From Zoroaster sp. YZ-2022 (taxonomy: Eukaryota > Echinodermata > Asteroidea > Forcipulatida > Zoroasteridae), in NCBI GenBank assembly GCA_029582265.1, contig CM055823.1:21115365-21179364 (forward strand): a DNA stretch of 64,000 bases. The letters are read 5' to 3'. The notes under the pieces were generated by a model. It worked only from the letters and a program-made list of their open reading frames with translations. It was not told the origin of the DNA and made no database searches. The translations under genes and the position numbers were made by a program. Of the stretch, positions 10,930-22,023 are shown piece by piece. Position 1 is the stretch's first letter, and each line of letters begins with the position of its first letter.

Positions 10930-11463
10930 ATAACCAGTTAGGCTATATGCAGTACAGACGATAAACAAAGATACGAGTTGAGACGCAGTTTACGGTGATG
11001 ATACAGTTTAATACATGTCGGATGGTGGAGGCATTCTCTGCTCTCACTAAGAATTCACAAGGTTTATATACACAATCTATGAACACTTTCTTATAAGATC
11101 ATAACCTTAAAAGGACTTGTTTCATACCTTATGAATGATACATTTTGAATATTTAGACAATACAATAATTTGTTTGGTTGGTTTGAGAAAGAGAGGCTGT
11201 CCTAAGCAAATCGATGTAGAGTGGTCATCCATATTTGGACATACACATACCCTGACCAGAGCCTACACTGCTGAGGTCATCACTCTTGGAATGTGATGCT
11301 CACCAGTAAGGAATGTGCAAGGTGGCTGAAATAGCTTTACTTTTGGACTTACGTAATGTCCACTTATATTATCAAATCTAGAAACACCAGAACTCTAATA
11401 TAATGTTATCAAGTTATACATCCGTGAAATTAATATATTTTCCCTTATTGTAGCGTGGTGATA
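10930..11463 (-). repeat. 5' LTR of the gypsy element
   Basis: 534 bp, the partner of 4908-5444. It is flanked outside by TTATT (11464-11468), matching 4903-4907. It should hold the element promoter, though no TATA box could be placed with confidence. Confidence 0.9.
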
Positions 11464-11468
11464 TTATT

Positions 11469-12633
11469 ACCAGGCCCGCTGACAAACTACCTACTGCTAG
11501 AGCCATCCACGATTAGAAAACTATCAATGGCATTACAGATCAAAGCCGTAGGAATGTGTACGTTTTTATTGAGAATGTGTTTTTATTAAATGATTTTGAT
11601 TAAATGATTTATCACATGATTTAGCGAAACCTACAATTATGAAAACTGCCGTAAGAGCTTTAGAACAGCTAAGAATAATAATAATAATAAATATAAATAA
11701 ATAAATATAAAAGCGAGATGCTATTATAAACGATTTCAACTTTGCTTTTTTAGTTTAAAATATGAAACTTTGTAATGACTGACCATTGCTAGGGAAACCA
11801 TGTTCATTGGCTTATTTGTGAACTCAGACACTAAGTTTGTTTGTGTAGGGGAACGGATGGTTGCCTACTTCCCCCGGGGTGACATTTACGGTTGCTCAAT
11901 GTCAGGTTTGATAGATGTTCCATCTGGCAAGGGGATGCACTGTAGTAAATTACGAAACCCACAGTTTGTAAATACTTGATTCTTGGTAATTTATTCGGTT
12001 ACAAAAAGTTCCAAAAAGGTTCCAAATGTCTCGGAAAAGAGTCTTCAGAAGTCTCCAAACAGAGAAGTCCAAAACTTGTCCAAAAGTCTCGGAAAAGAGT
12101 CTTCATAAGTCTCCAAAAAGAGAAGACCAAAAAGTCCTCACCCAACACCATAAAATAACCAGCCGGTTGTAAAGTACATGAGACTATCGTAGGAGGAAAT
12201 TAACAGTGTGTGCGTGATGGTTCCGACATTAGAGAGAGCTAAAAAGGCCAACTCTCCTATATGTGAAAGCATTAGTTGATAATTAGTTTAACAACATGCT
12301 GCTCACCCAAAGCTGATTACTTCGCCTAGGATATAGTTTGGGTGATCGTTTTACACAATAATTATTTATTGAACCCAACAAAAAGTATAAAAATCAAATG
12401 AACATTATATGTCATTACAGTTACCATTAATTTTTTTTTTTTTTTTTACCAGATTATTGTAATAAATGTTAATAGGAACTATAGATGTGTTATTTCTACG
12501 CTTCCACATACATTGGAGTAACGTGGTTTTATTTGGAAGTAAAGGTACGCGCAGAACATTAAGAACACTGCTTTGTCGAATTTCATCCAAACCTTTTTGA
12601 AAAAATGTGCAAACGGTCAATTACAATTCTTAA
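11469..12633. other. No gene; short tandem repeat at 12018-12145
   Basis: An AATAAT tract lies at about 11676-11700. Two copies of a roughly 60-65 bp unit containing GTCTCGGAAAAGAGTCTTCA and AAGTCTCCAAA occur at about 12025-12145. The ORF reading through the latter is a repeat translation. Nothing else is recognised. Confidence 0.6.
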
Positions 12634-13502
12634 GCCCCTTTCCCACTTACACGATTTTTGCTACGGTAGAGCACGATTTTTCAACTTTGAAAAATCGTGC
12701 TCAGTCGTGCTGTACCGTAGCAATTCACACTCAAAAATTTCAAGGTCTATCGAATTCTACGTCTTGTCAAGACGCTATCAAGACGCCGTCAAGATGTGGT
12801 ACGGCAGTAGTGCGATAGTGCCACGACAGTGTTACGGTAGAGTTACGACATCGTCAAGATTTGTCACGGCGTACCAAGAAATGCCAAGATTGTACTACGA
12901 CGTCACTACGGCGTCAGTACGATTTCACAAGACGCCAGTGTGACGCCAGTATGATTTCACAAGACGCCTGTACGATTTAATTAATCACATGACGGAAAAG
13001 GCGTAATTGGTGAATTTATAAATATTTGGATGTTGTCGTTGTCGTCATAATTTTTTAAACAAGAGACAAGAGACATGTTATAAAAAACACACACTATCAG
13101 CAGAGACACGTGATACAAAAATCATGTTCTTGCTGGCGTCTTGCTAGGTCGCAGCACCATCGTAGCGGCATCGTAGCGAAGTCTTGGCCTAGCGTAGGTG
13201 TTGCGGCCACCACGAATGAGTACGAATGAACAAGACGCCGTCACGACATACCACGACAACGTAAAGACAACGTTACGACTCTAATACGATGCTGCTGCGG
13301 TGGACCAAGATTTTTTCCACCGCTACGGTAGAGCAAGATTTTTTTGAACATTCCAAAAAAATCGTGCTACTCCACGGTGCCATCAAGATCTACTACGGTG
13401 GACCACGATTGACCACGAACATGGCCACGACGCCGTTGCGATTGTAAATAATTGAAAAATCGTGCTCTACCGTAGCAAAAATCGTGTAAGTGGGAAAGTG
13501 GC
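12634..13502. mobile_element. Foldback/TIR element with about 50-bp inverted ends
   Basis: The left end (about 12634-12687) and right end (about 13452-13502) are inverted copies with about one mismatch in 50. Shared blocks are TTTCCCACTTACACGATTTT, TGCTACGGTAGAGCACG and ATTTTTCAA. The interior is built from short recurring words (TACGAC, CACGAC, GTCAAGA, GACGCC) and further partial inverted copies of the end near 12690-12725 and 13320-13375. There is no coding capacity. No target duplication could be fixed. Confidence 0.75.
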
Positions 13503-13768
13503 ATTACTCTTGTCAATATAAAATATGTTGTAGAAATTTGATTTGCCTGTAGATTATGATTACATTTCCCCTTAAATCAACTTAATTCGACTTAGTAATT
13601 GAATGAACATCAGGCAGCAGTATTTCATTGAGTAGCAATCGTTGAATAGAAATTTACTGTTTAATATGATCAAAATCTATGACTATTGCAATAATTTACC
13701 GAAATGTGAGATATCCTAATGCTAACATCTTCACTGATTAGTGTTTTCATTCAATTTGAATGCAAATA

Positions 13769-13983
13769 ATAAAAGGGACAATTTCGTCACGATCAGGGCA
13801 TGGAATCACAGTTCTAGTTTTAGATTAACTACGTGAAATAAGACCACAAATGATAAGGTCATATTACCGTTGCTGCTGCATAAGTGAGAAAATTTTCAGT
13901 CACTGTGTTCATCTTAAACAAGGCACTGATTCCATGTCCTGTTGAAAGTCTGCTCTGATCGTGAAGATATTGTCCCTTTAAGT
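13769..13983. mobile_element. TTAA-type MITE, copy 1
   Basis: The ends are inverted: AAAGGGACAATTTCGTCACG on the left, and CGTGAAGATATTGTCCCTTT followed by AAG on the right. GATCAG and CATGGAATCA also recur inverted inside both ends. Copies or ends of the same family lie at 22981, 32506 and 45791/49292, several preceded by TTAA, which suggests piggyBac-like target choice. It ends about 60 bp upstream of the first host exon seen. Confidence 0.7.
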
Positions 13984-14042
13984 TGTATCACCAGTGTTGA
14001 TGTTTTTACTTTCATTTTAGTTTTACTTTGTATGTATTTCAG

Positions 14043-14171
14043 GTAGTAGTTCATCTCTTAAACCATCTCTGACATCAACGGGAAAGGTGGAACGAGAAAC
14101 CATGGGCTACATGGGTTTCATCGTTGTAGCTTTTATGACACAGGGATTATGTGTCATTATGGCACAATCAG
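14043..14171 (+). CDS. Exon: start codon and signal peptide
   Basis: The acceptor is TATTTCAG at 14035-14042 and the donor is CAG/GTAAGT at 14172. Fifty-nine bases of 5' UTR precede ATG at 14102. The 23 codons give Met-Gly-Tyr-Met-Gly, a hydrophobic core FIVVAF, and a small-residue end (AQS), which is a typical signal peptide. The exon ends in phase 1. The acceptor implies at least one upstream noncoding exon. An alternative is that transcription starts nearby and the acceptor is unused. Confidence 0.75.
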
Positions 14172-15600
14172 GTAAGTTATGAGTAAACAACTAATTCGCT
14201 AAATCGCTCAAGCGTTATAATATGTGTACTTGTTTCTTAATTTCGTGGTAGGGAAATATTGTTTAAAGGACACACAGCATATTATTTTTTCCAAGCTGTT
14301 ATAACTTTTGGGATAAAATACACGTAGACATTAAAAGTTGTTATGTTTGAAAGTCCAGACTCGCATCAAATTTCGTCAAGAATAAGGAAACAGGCAGAAG
14401 CTCAAATGTTGAGTCCAATTAATCGTATTTTTAGTGTTAATGAAATCTCACAGAATTTCATCAACATACATAACAACTTTAAATTCGTCCCAAACCTCGT
14501 CCCCAGGGTTTTGAGCAGTTTCGGTGTACCAAAAATCTTGCATATTTAAATAGGAATCTTGTAGCCGATGGGATTTAGTGGGTATAGTATGATAATTGGT
14601 TAATAACATAATTGTGCGCTGCAATAGGTTCAAGGTTCATTTATTTTCCACAGTGAAACAAATGAATACAACATACATTCAAGATACATAGTTATGAAGA
14701 GTAGTATTACCGTGGAGGGTCTACGCCATCCAGTTTATAAATCCTAAGCATTACAGCTAGATATTAATTTTGTTATAAATCGGAATTCTTTTTGGATAAA
14801 ATTAATCATTGAAAGATTTACTTTTAAGAAGCAATATTTAAACCGATGTTGCTTATTATTTTGTACAAATACATTATGTTTGAATAGATATATCCATGCT
14901 TCTTGATATATTAAACAACAAAAGTAGTATATTGTTGACATACAGTTAAGATTGGGTGTACTGTTTAAATGTTTGGAAAAGTTTCGAAGTGCTTATCATT
15001 GGCACATGAGGGCGCACTATTGTGAGATCACAAAATGCTTAGTATACCAAAAAGAATAGTTGCCCCCCTGCGCGCCACGTTTGGTCAAAAAAAATACACA
15101 GAACAGAAGCAGTAACCTACTGTTTTTTTTACAGTAGGTCGAAAAATCGTTAATTGCCTGGGATAATTAACCGATTTCCCCAATTTTATAAATCTCAACT
15201 TGTTTCAGAGGGTACAGAGATGTTTTTTATCCAAAAAGAATTTTTTTTAAATGTTTTATTAATTAATTAATTAATTAATTAGTTAAAAACCACTACGTTT
15301 CTAAAATCGCGTCTTACCTTTATTTAAAAGAACAGTTTCTGTATTTTATTCACTGCTACTCAGAGAAGGGAGGCCTACTGTATTTTACAGTAGGTAAATG
15401 CATTTTTTTAATTACTCCTTAATTAATTGGTCAAAAAATCAATTATCCGTAAGTGCTACCTCCATACCAATGCAAATACCATGTTAGAAGCTCATTCCAC
15501 TGGGCAAGTTATTTCACCTTTAAAGTCAGCCGAAGGTATCTCACCTGAGGGGTCCCTATGGGAATTTTGTACAAAATGGCTAATAGTGTTGGGTTTCATT
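14172..15600. other. Intronic; two similar hairpins, no gene
   Basis: Two perfect short palindromes with arms CCTACTGT/ACAGTAGG occur at 15116-15138 and 15374-15394. A run of ATTA units lies at about 15257-15285. Otherwise there is nothing recognised. Confidence 0.6.
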
Positions 15601-15611
15601 GAAGTCATCAA

Positions 15612-15963
15612 CATAATAATAATAATAATAATGTGTGGATTTATATAGCGCACGTATCCACCAACTAAGTGGTGCTCAAGGCGCATTATATTATTATCCC
15701 TGCTCATAAGGCTCATAAATCATTCCTGAAACCATCTCAGCTCCCTGGGGAGTATACAGCTCAATTGCTGCCATTTCTAGCGCATATAGAGCAAACCAAC
15801 TCTGCCTTCACAGGTACCCATTTAACCCCTGGGTGGAGAGAAGCAATTATGATTAAGTGTCTTGCTCAAGGACACAAGTGTCGCGGCCGTGATTCGAACC
15901 CACATTATGTTGATAACACCAGAACTTGAATCCGGTAAGCTAGACCGCTTGGCCACGACACCC
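15612..15963 (-). mobile_element. tRNA-derived SINE, copy 1
   Basis: Reading the - strand, a tRNA-like head with B box GGGTTCGAATCAC (about 15890-15902) is followed by a conserved body (CTTGAGCAAGACACTTA, ACCCAGGGG, GGGTACCTGTG, TTTCAGGAATG). The tail is ATGCGCCTTGAGCACC...GCGCTATATAAATCC with an (ATT)n run. The + strand copy at 33222 shares the whole body. It is transcribed by Pol III when active and mobilised by a partner LINE. Confidence 0.85.
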
Positions 15964-16034
15964 CGTATAGTGTACATAACATCAATAAACTGCCTGGCCG
16001 GCAGCTAGGACACATCACAAAGGCTTCTGCGATG

Positions 16035-16882
16035 GTTGTTTGACAGGTCTGCGGTATTTAGCGCCAATCTGGGGTTTACCGAATTCCTTGAACTTGTGGG
16101 AAAGTGTACATTGGCGAGACCGGCAGAGACCTTACGACCAGGCTCAATGAACACAAGGCCCACGGCCGCAGAGGGGAATGTGAAAAATCTGCGATCATCA
16201 AACACTCCACCGATTTGGACCACATCATTGACTGGCAGTATGCAAAGATCATAGCCCCGGAAAAGCACTGGTACACCCATCGTATCAGAGAGGCTATTGA
16301 GATTCATAAACATGACACTGTCTCCCAGGACATCGGCTTTTTCATCAGCAACATTTGGCATTCAATCCTACCATCCACCAACACCCACACCCCACTGTCA
16401 ACTGACACGCCTCAGCGAGCAGGCAACTCACACACAGCAGGAAACACACACAACAAGAACAATGCCACGGTGGCAACCAATCACAACACATCACACAACA
16501 GTAGCTCCAATCGGAACACTTCCCATTCTACACATAATCCCAGCAAATACTACTTAAGGAGTTGCATCGGCAAACCTCTTCATTCTCCTGACGAAGATTA
16601 GAGCAGGCTAATCGAAACGTTGAGAATAACCCGTGAAGTCCCCATGGTTCTCCCTGAACCATATTAACCCGTGAAGTCCCCATGGTTCTCCCTGAACCAT
16701 ATTTCTCACTTATAGCGACAGTAGAGAAAAACGAGTTGCCCGAAATTGGTTCTCCCTTGAACCTTTCTCACTTAACGAAGGTTGAGATACGAGTTGTGCG
16801 ATACGGTTCTTTTCAGAACCTGTACCTCAGCTTCACGTTAGTTGAGATAAACACATGGTGTTACCGCAAACCGAAACGATAA
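16035..16882 (+). mobile_element. 5'-truncated Penelope-like element (3' part)
   Basis: It contains the GIY-YIG endonuclease end (KVYIGETGRDLTTRLNEHK-like reading at about 16096-16160) and the full C-terminal tail of the protein, ending HSPDED at 16601. The 3' region follows, with repeated GGTTCTCCCTGAACC blocks and CCGAAACGATA at the end. It is closely related to 38118-41035. Here the residues after APEKHW are intact (YTHRIREAIE), which shows that the larger copy carries an 8-nt deletion at that place. Confidence 0.88.
16104..16601 (+). pseudogene. Penelope protein C-terminal fragment (GIY-YIG)
   Basis: 165 residues: the YIGETG active-site strand, a conserved Arg in TRLNEHK, an HSTDLDH block and then a low-complexity N/H/S/T-rich tail. 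No RT domain is present, so this is a fragment of a mobile element protein and not a host endonuclease. Confidence 0.85.
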
Positions 16883-18662
16883 TGACATGTTGCAACAAAT
16901 GTGTACTGGAAACAAAGTTGTCCTTCAAGATTACACGAGGAAATGATGAACTTTGAGCCAGTTGATCATATGAACTAAAACAGTAACGTACATGGTTTTG
17001 ATAAAAATTGTAATGCGATAAAAACGGAGAAAATTTTCCCTAAATTCCAGTTCAAGTTTATTTCTCCATAGAAACACAAAAAATAAAAACAATTATATAT
17101 TAAAAAAATACATTTAAACATAATACTGTATTATATAAAACAAAGGAGTGATCTGCAGAAGGGGCCATTTAAAACGAAGCTTGTAGGTATGGGTCCATAA
17201 ATGCAAGAATAAATTGTAGCGTCATTTACCAAAACACAAACCCAACAGACATATTTTCTGTTAAAGAGGTGAATCTTGTGAAACTTTTGAGATTGCATAC
17301 ATGGATTTTCTAGGGGAAAATAGAATTCTGAGGCGATGGTTGCGTTTATTCTGATTTTGTTGGTTTATAATGTTTGTTTTATGTTGCAGTAGCTTCAATT
17401 AAAGTATTGCATGTAATAACATGAGATCTTTGAGGCTACGTCTGTTAGCAATCGTCAAACAGTCCAGTGCTTTATTGAACGAGGCTTACGGACGCAGTCT
17501 ATAATATTTTGTTGGAATATTAATATTTTTCTAACATAAAACTTATAAAGGCATTAGTCCCTCCCGGTGGTACTGAAAAATTAGCTAGCTCATGGATTAA
17601 AACTATAGCCCCGCCACGAAACGTGGATAGAAGTTTTTTCACCCCAGTGTTGGGTATGTGGGTGGGTGTTTGTTTGCGGGTGTGCGAACTTTTATCTTCT
17701 TTTTTGCAAAATATCTCATTAAGTAATGAACAGACACAGTTGGATTGAGGTAGGTACTGGTAGATCACAAGGACTAATTAACAGACGCGAAAGGTCAAAT
17801 GTCACCGTGGTAAATTTGTTTTCTTTCCAATATACTTCCCAAGATACTCTCCAAGATATCTCACAAAGTTATGAACAGATGCGGACGAAACTCGGTGGAT
17901 GGGTTGGGTATGTCACTATGAGGACATGTCGAGCAGAATTTTGGCGAAGATCTGAAAGATGGGTTGGGTAGATCACCAGGAAAATTGGTTAAGAGTTTGG
18001 GGAAGACCTGAAAGATCAGAATTCACCGTGGTGACAAATAATCACAATTTGCTTGTGCACAAGATATCTCAAGGCCTCATAAGGCCTCACAAATCGGGCA
18101 AACGTTCATACCTTATAACCCTATGTGAAAAAGATTTTGTTTAAACACAGCATGGCAGATTTCCAATAATTAATCCAGCAATTTAAAAATGTGGAGACCA
18201 GAAACCGGGGACTTTTTTAGCCTAGTGGAAAGCTAAACAAAATACCACTTATGCCTCTGGGATTTAAATTGATCTAGATGGTCTAACGACCGGCCATGCG
18301 TGAATGTATACTCACAAATCCAACACCACGTGACAGATCGATTTGAAATACACGACTTTGAGGGCTCCCTCCTGATTTTCCTGACGCGTCAGATGAGTTA
18401 TTCTGTAAGTCACTTAGCCTGGACCAAGGCGCGTTGGAATGGTCGATGGCCGCAGAAATATACCAATATACGACGGCCGTTTAATGCGTTCACCACCTTA
18501 ATCATTTAGGAGGTAATTCCAAATTTCAATTTTCGTTATATGTGCACAAGGACCTTATTGTGAGTAATTTTGTTACTATATTTTCCATTTAACGTGACAG
18601 CTTCACATTTAAAAAAGAAATGCTAATTTGTAATCAGTCATGAGATATAAACCCATATCTCC
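16883..18662. other. Intronic; diffuse degenerate repeat, no gene
   Basis: Between about 17700 and 18090 the phrases ATATCTCA, AGTTATGAACAGATG, GATGGGTTGGGTA and ACCGTGGT recur in degenerate form, suggesting an old tandem or dispersed repeat. No coding exon is recognised. Confidence 0.5.
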
Positions 18663-19160
18663 CGATGACTCATAGCATAAAGAGTCCACATCCATGATTG
18701 GGTCAGACTGACCTGTACATTTGATCAGTGAGAATCAGATTCCATGTCACTCTAATCTCAATAATGACTCATAGCATAAAGAGTCCACATCCATGATTGG
18801 GTCAGAATGACCTGTACATTTGATCAGTGAGAATCAGATTCCAGGTCACTCTAATCTCAATGATGACTCATAGCATAAAGAGTCCACATCCATGATTGGG
18901 TCAGACTGACCTGTACATTTGATCAGTGAGAATCAGATTCCAGGTCACTCTAATCTCAATAATGACTCATAGCATAAAGAGTCTACATCCATAATTGGGT
19001 CAGACTGACCTGTACATTTGATCAGTGAGAATCAGATTCCATGTCACTCTAATCTCAATGATGACTCATAACATAAAGAGTCCACATCCATGATTGGGTC
19101 AGACTGACCTGTACATTTGATCAGTAAGAATCAGATTCCATGTCACTCTAATCTCAATAA
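18663..19160. repeat. About 99-bp tandem repeat, 5 copies
   Basis: Units start ATGACTCATAGCATAAAGAG at about 18665, 18763, 18862, 18961 and 19060 and end with CACTCTAATCTCAA. They differ by a few substitutions. The array lies in the intron just before the CUB exon. Confidence 0.92.
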
Positions 19161-19305
19161 TGGGTCTGGCAGCTGAAAACCCTTGTAGGGGTCCAATAGT
19201 TTGTTCACTTCTTGTAATAAATGTCAATAAATATAAAATGAAGTATTAAGTAACACATTCATGTTGTATATAAGTCGCTATAATTTCGTAGTTTTTTCTC
19301 TTCAG

Positions 19306-19662
19306 ATGACTGTGGTTTACATCGACACTACGTTTCGTCTGGGAACTATTCATATATGAAGTCTCCACGTTACCCGCTCAACTACCCTATTAATATCAAC
19401 TGTGATTGGGAGATCATAAACCGTGATTCACAGATACTGGTGAGGATTCTTAGTTTTGAAACCGAAGAACGATACGACATGGTAGAGTTTGATGGAATCA
19501 CTCTAAATGGAGGTGAGATGGTTTCTTTTCAACTTCATGGAACCACTAAAGTACGAACCATTGCGTTCAATTCCACGTCAGTGTTTGTGAAGTTCACATC
19601 TGATGAAATTGTGATGCGTACTGGATTTCTGCTGCAGCTATTGGGCAACTTCTCGGCAACAT
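19306..19662 (+). CDS. Exon: CUB domain
   Basis: The acceptor follows a pyrimidine tract (TTTTTTCTCTTCAG). The donor is GTAAGT at 19663. The exon encodes about 119 residues: DCG at the start, SPRYPLNYPININCDWEI (the conserved SP.YP..Y......C.W block), ILSFETEERYDMVEFDG, a central strand VRTIAFNSTSVFVKFTSD and a closing GFLLQL. Only the first Cys pair is present. The second CUB disulfide pair is missing, as in a subset of CUB domains. CUB domains bind proteins or carbohydrate outside the cell. Phase is 1 on both sides, so the exon is a symmetric, shuffleable module. Confidence 0.93.
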
Positions 19663-19920
19663 GTAAGTGGTATACTACATCTCTTATACTTAAAACTCGT
19701 ATCACCTGGAAAAATAGTACAGTAGTAGTCCAGCCCCCCCCCCCCCCCCCTCACCCCTTTTTTTGTTGCCATTTTGTATTGTTATTGTTTAAATTGTTTT
19801 AACCTTCCTGCAGAGACAAAAATAAATTTTTAACAAAGCGACTGATATTTTTTGTTTATGTTGAGTCTGGACGCGCCCCCTTCAAAAATCCTGGATCCAC
19901 CCCTGAAGATATGACCCGTA
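19663..19920. other. Intron start with poly-C tract
   Basis: A run of about 17 C lies at 19733-19750, soon after the CUB exon donor. The open frame reading past the donor is intron read-through. Confidence 0.6.
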
Positions 19921-20117
19921 CACTGTAAAAACGTTGGGCAACATGGGGTTGGGTAAGGTTATTTCTCCCAGAATTGGTCAGTATTTACCACAACTGTTCA
20001 CATATTTTGGCAAACATTTTCCAACATTGGGCAATGGTAAACCAACTGTGTAACCTGTTGATATGTTGACCAGTGTTGGGCAAAATCAATCGTGTTTGCC
20101 CAATATTTCTTACAGTG
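19921..20117. mobile_element. 197-bp TA-flanked MITE
   Basis: The ends CACTGTAAAAACGTTGGGCA and the inverted TTGCCCAATATTTCTTACAG-TG match over most of 22 positions. TA flanks both sides (19919-19920 and 20118-20119). The interior repeats TTGGGCAA several times. TA target choice suggests Tc1/mariner mobilisation. Confidence 0.75.
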
Positions 20118-20519
20118 TAATGAAATAATTAACCAGAGATGTCATACTGGCCTGGAATGTTTTGGGTTTTTACATTATGGGTCAGAAACGAATGTACTAC
20201 ACCACAGTCTGGTGAAGTTATTACATTATGCGCAAACGTTTTTACATTAAAGTCCAATATTACATTACTTGATTAATGTATTACACTACTGGCTAATTAT
20301 TTCATTAGATAAAATAAATGAATTTAAACCTACTAGCAATGTTTTTAGAAGGAAAACCATTCAATGTTATTGACATTACCTTCGTTTATTGTTTTCTTAA
20401 ATGTTTTATTGTTTCCTACCATTCATTACCCTATAGACCTAAGCATTCAAATCAGATGATCACAACACCATTTTTATCACATTAATGGATCAAAACAAAG
20501 GGTTCCAAAGTCATTCAAG

Positions 20520-20812
20520 ATTTGAGGCTTTGTATGGTGGAGTATTGATATTGTATCGGTTTGCGATAACAGCATGTGTTTATCTCACTATCGCTGAGCC
20601 AGGCACAGGGTTCTGAAAATAACCTTATCGGGTAACTCGTATCTCAACTGTTGCTAAGTGAGTTTGTGGTTCAGGGAGAAACAAAGGGGCTTCTTGGGGT
20701 CTTCTCTACGTTTCGATTAATAGTATGCTCTACTCATCGTCAGGAAACTGTCTCCTGACGATGATTATAGTTGAGCTAAACACGTGGTCTTACAGCAAAC
20801 TGAAACGATAAA
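20520..20812. mobile_element. Penelope 3'-end fragment with inverted tail
   Basis: From TTTGAGGCTTTGTATGGTGG through GTATCTCAAC and CTACGTTTCGATTA it matches the - strand end of the Penelope element at 38118. From about 20750 the sequence turns back (CCTGACGATGAT, GCAAACTGAAACGATAAAG) as an inverted copy. It is more diverged than the other two copies. Confidence 0.7.
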
Positions 20813-20947
20813 GTCACTCATTATAAATTTTCATGTAAAACGTGTCGTTACTTTTACATTAATTTTCATTTCTAATGTAATGTAATTAATTAGACAAAGT
20901 TTAACTCATTTAATTTGGGAAACATTGCATGTTGTATTCACGTACAG

Positions 20948-21070
20948 ACGAATCATCTTGTCCCGATACCAGTCTTTTCGATTGTGGTGATGGCTCGTGT
21001 GTATCACCCGACGCTAGATGCGATGGTTTCAGAGACTGTGAGATCTATGGATTGGATGAGGAAGAATGTG
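20948..21070 (+). CDS. Exon: LDL-receptor class A repeat
   Basis: It is bordered by ACGTACAG and GTAAGC and encodes 41 residues. All six Cys are present in the LDLa spacing. The acidic calcium-site block RCDGFRDCE and GLDEEEC is intact. It is a symmetric phase 1-1 module. In relaxin receptors a single N-terminal LDLa module is needed for signalling. Here it sits between CUB and the LRR cap. Confidence 0.95.
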
Positions 21071-21289
21071 GTAAGCAATGAACTAGGGTACAATCCATCA
21101 ACATATACTTGTTTCCCCAACGACCGTTGATACCATGACAATCGCCTTACTGCATTATTGTACCGGTAGCCTATAGCCTGGTTCTTCAAATGTCCACACA
21201 AATTTTTTTTTTTTTTTACACCCATTTAAAACACGTACATTCTAATGGACCCTTCTTAAAGAAAAATAAACATATCTAAGCGATTCACT

Positions 21290-21566
21290 TTATTACCCCT
21301 GGTCATTGGGCCAATATAATCCTAGCAATTTCTCAGCTCCCTTTGTGAGTATATAACTCTATGCTGCCGTACTCAGCGCTACAGTGGCTATAATCAAACA
21401 CAACATCCATCTCTACCATCACATCTACCCATTTTTACTCAGGTGTGAAGAGAAGCAATAACGATAAAGTGTCTGTACCACGGCCAGGATTCTAACCCAC
21501 ATTATGACGACTAAGCCATCATAATATCAGTCTGATGCAGAAGATTGCTTGACCATGGCACCCTAA
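21290..21566 (-). mobile_element. tRNA-derived SINE, diverged partial copy
   Basis: It shares TTTCTCAGCTCCCTTTGTGAG, CAGGTGTGAAGAGAAGCAAT and AACCCACATTATG-type blocks with the SINE at 15612, in the same order and orientation, with many changes. The tail is lost. Confidence 0.65.
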
Positions 21567-21697
21567 ATGTGTGTTAACAAAATATTAACAATGGTTTGAA
21601 AAAAACAAAAATTCGATCAAAAGGGAACAAAATACAAAAACGAATTAAAACCTTATCATAATTGAAATATTATACCAGACAGCTATGAACAGATAAT

Positions 21698-22023
21698 GGG
21701 CCGGCGCTCTAACCAGTCAGAACACTAACTTGTACAGCTCTGTGCTGCCTCTAGGTATTGGCCGGCGCTCTAACCAGTTAGAACACTAACTTGTACAAAT
21801 CTGTACTGCCTCAAGGTATGGGCCGGCGCTCTATCCAGTCAGAACACTAACTTGTATAGATCTGTACTGCCTCATACAAGGTATAGACCGGCGCTCTATC
21901 CATTCAGAACACTAACTTGTATAGATCTGTACTGTCTCAAGGTATGGACCGGCGCTTTAACTAGTCAGAACACTAACTTGTAGAGATATGTACTTCCAAC
22001 GCTTTAACCAGTCAGAACACTAA
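21698..22023. repeat. About 62-bp tandem repeat, 6 copies
   Basis: Units start GGCCGGCGCTCTAACCAGTC or variants at about 21699, 21761, 21822, 21887, 21949 and, shortened, 21998. Each contains AGAACACTAACTTGTA. It lies in the intron between the LDLa and LRR-cap exons. Confidence 0.9.

Larger units (their letters stand above)
4908..11463 (-). mobile_element. Ty3/gypsy LTR retrotransposon with chromodomain
   Basis: A complete element lies on the - strand: 5' LTR (10930-11463), gag, pol (protease, RT, RNase H, integrase, chromodomain) and 3' LTR (4908-5444). TTATT flanks it on both sides (4903-4907 and 11464-11468), a 5-bp target duplication. The LTRs differ by only about five small changes, so insertion is recent, yet pol contains several frameshifts. 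The gene order PR-RT-RH-IN and the C-terminal chromodomain place it in Ty3/gypsy, probably a chromovirus-like lineage. The lineage is an inference from domain order. Confidence 0.95.
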
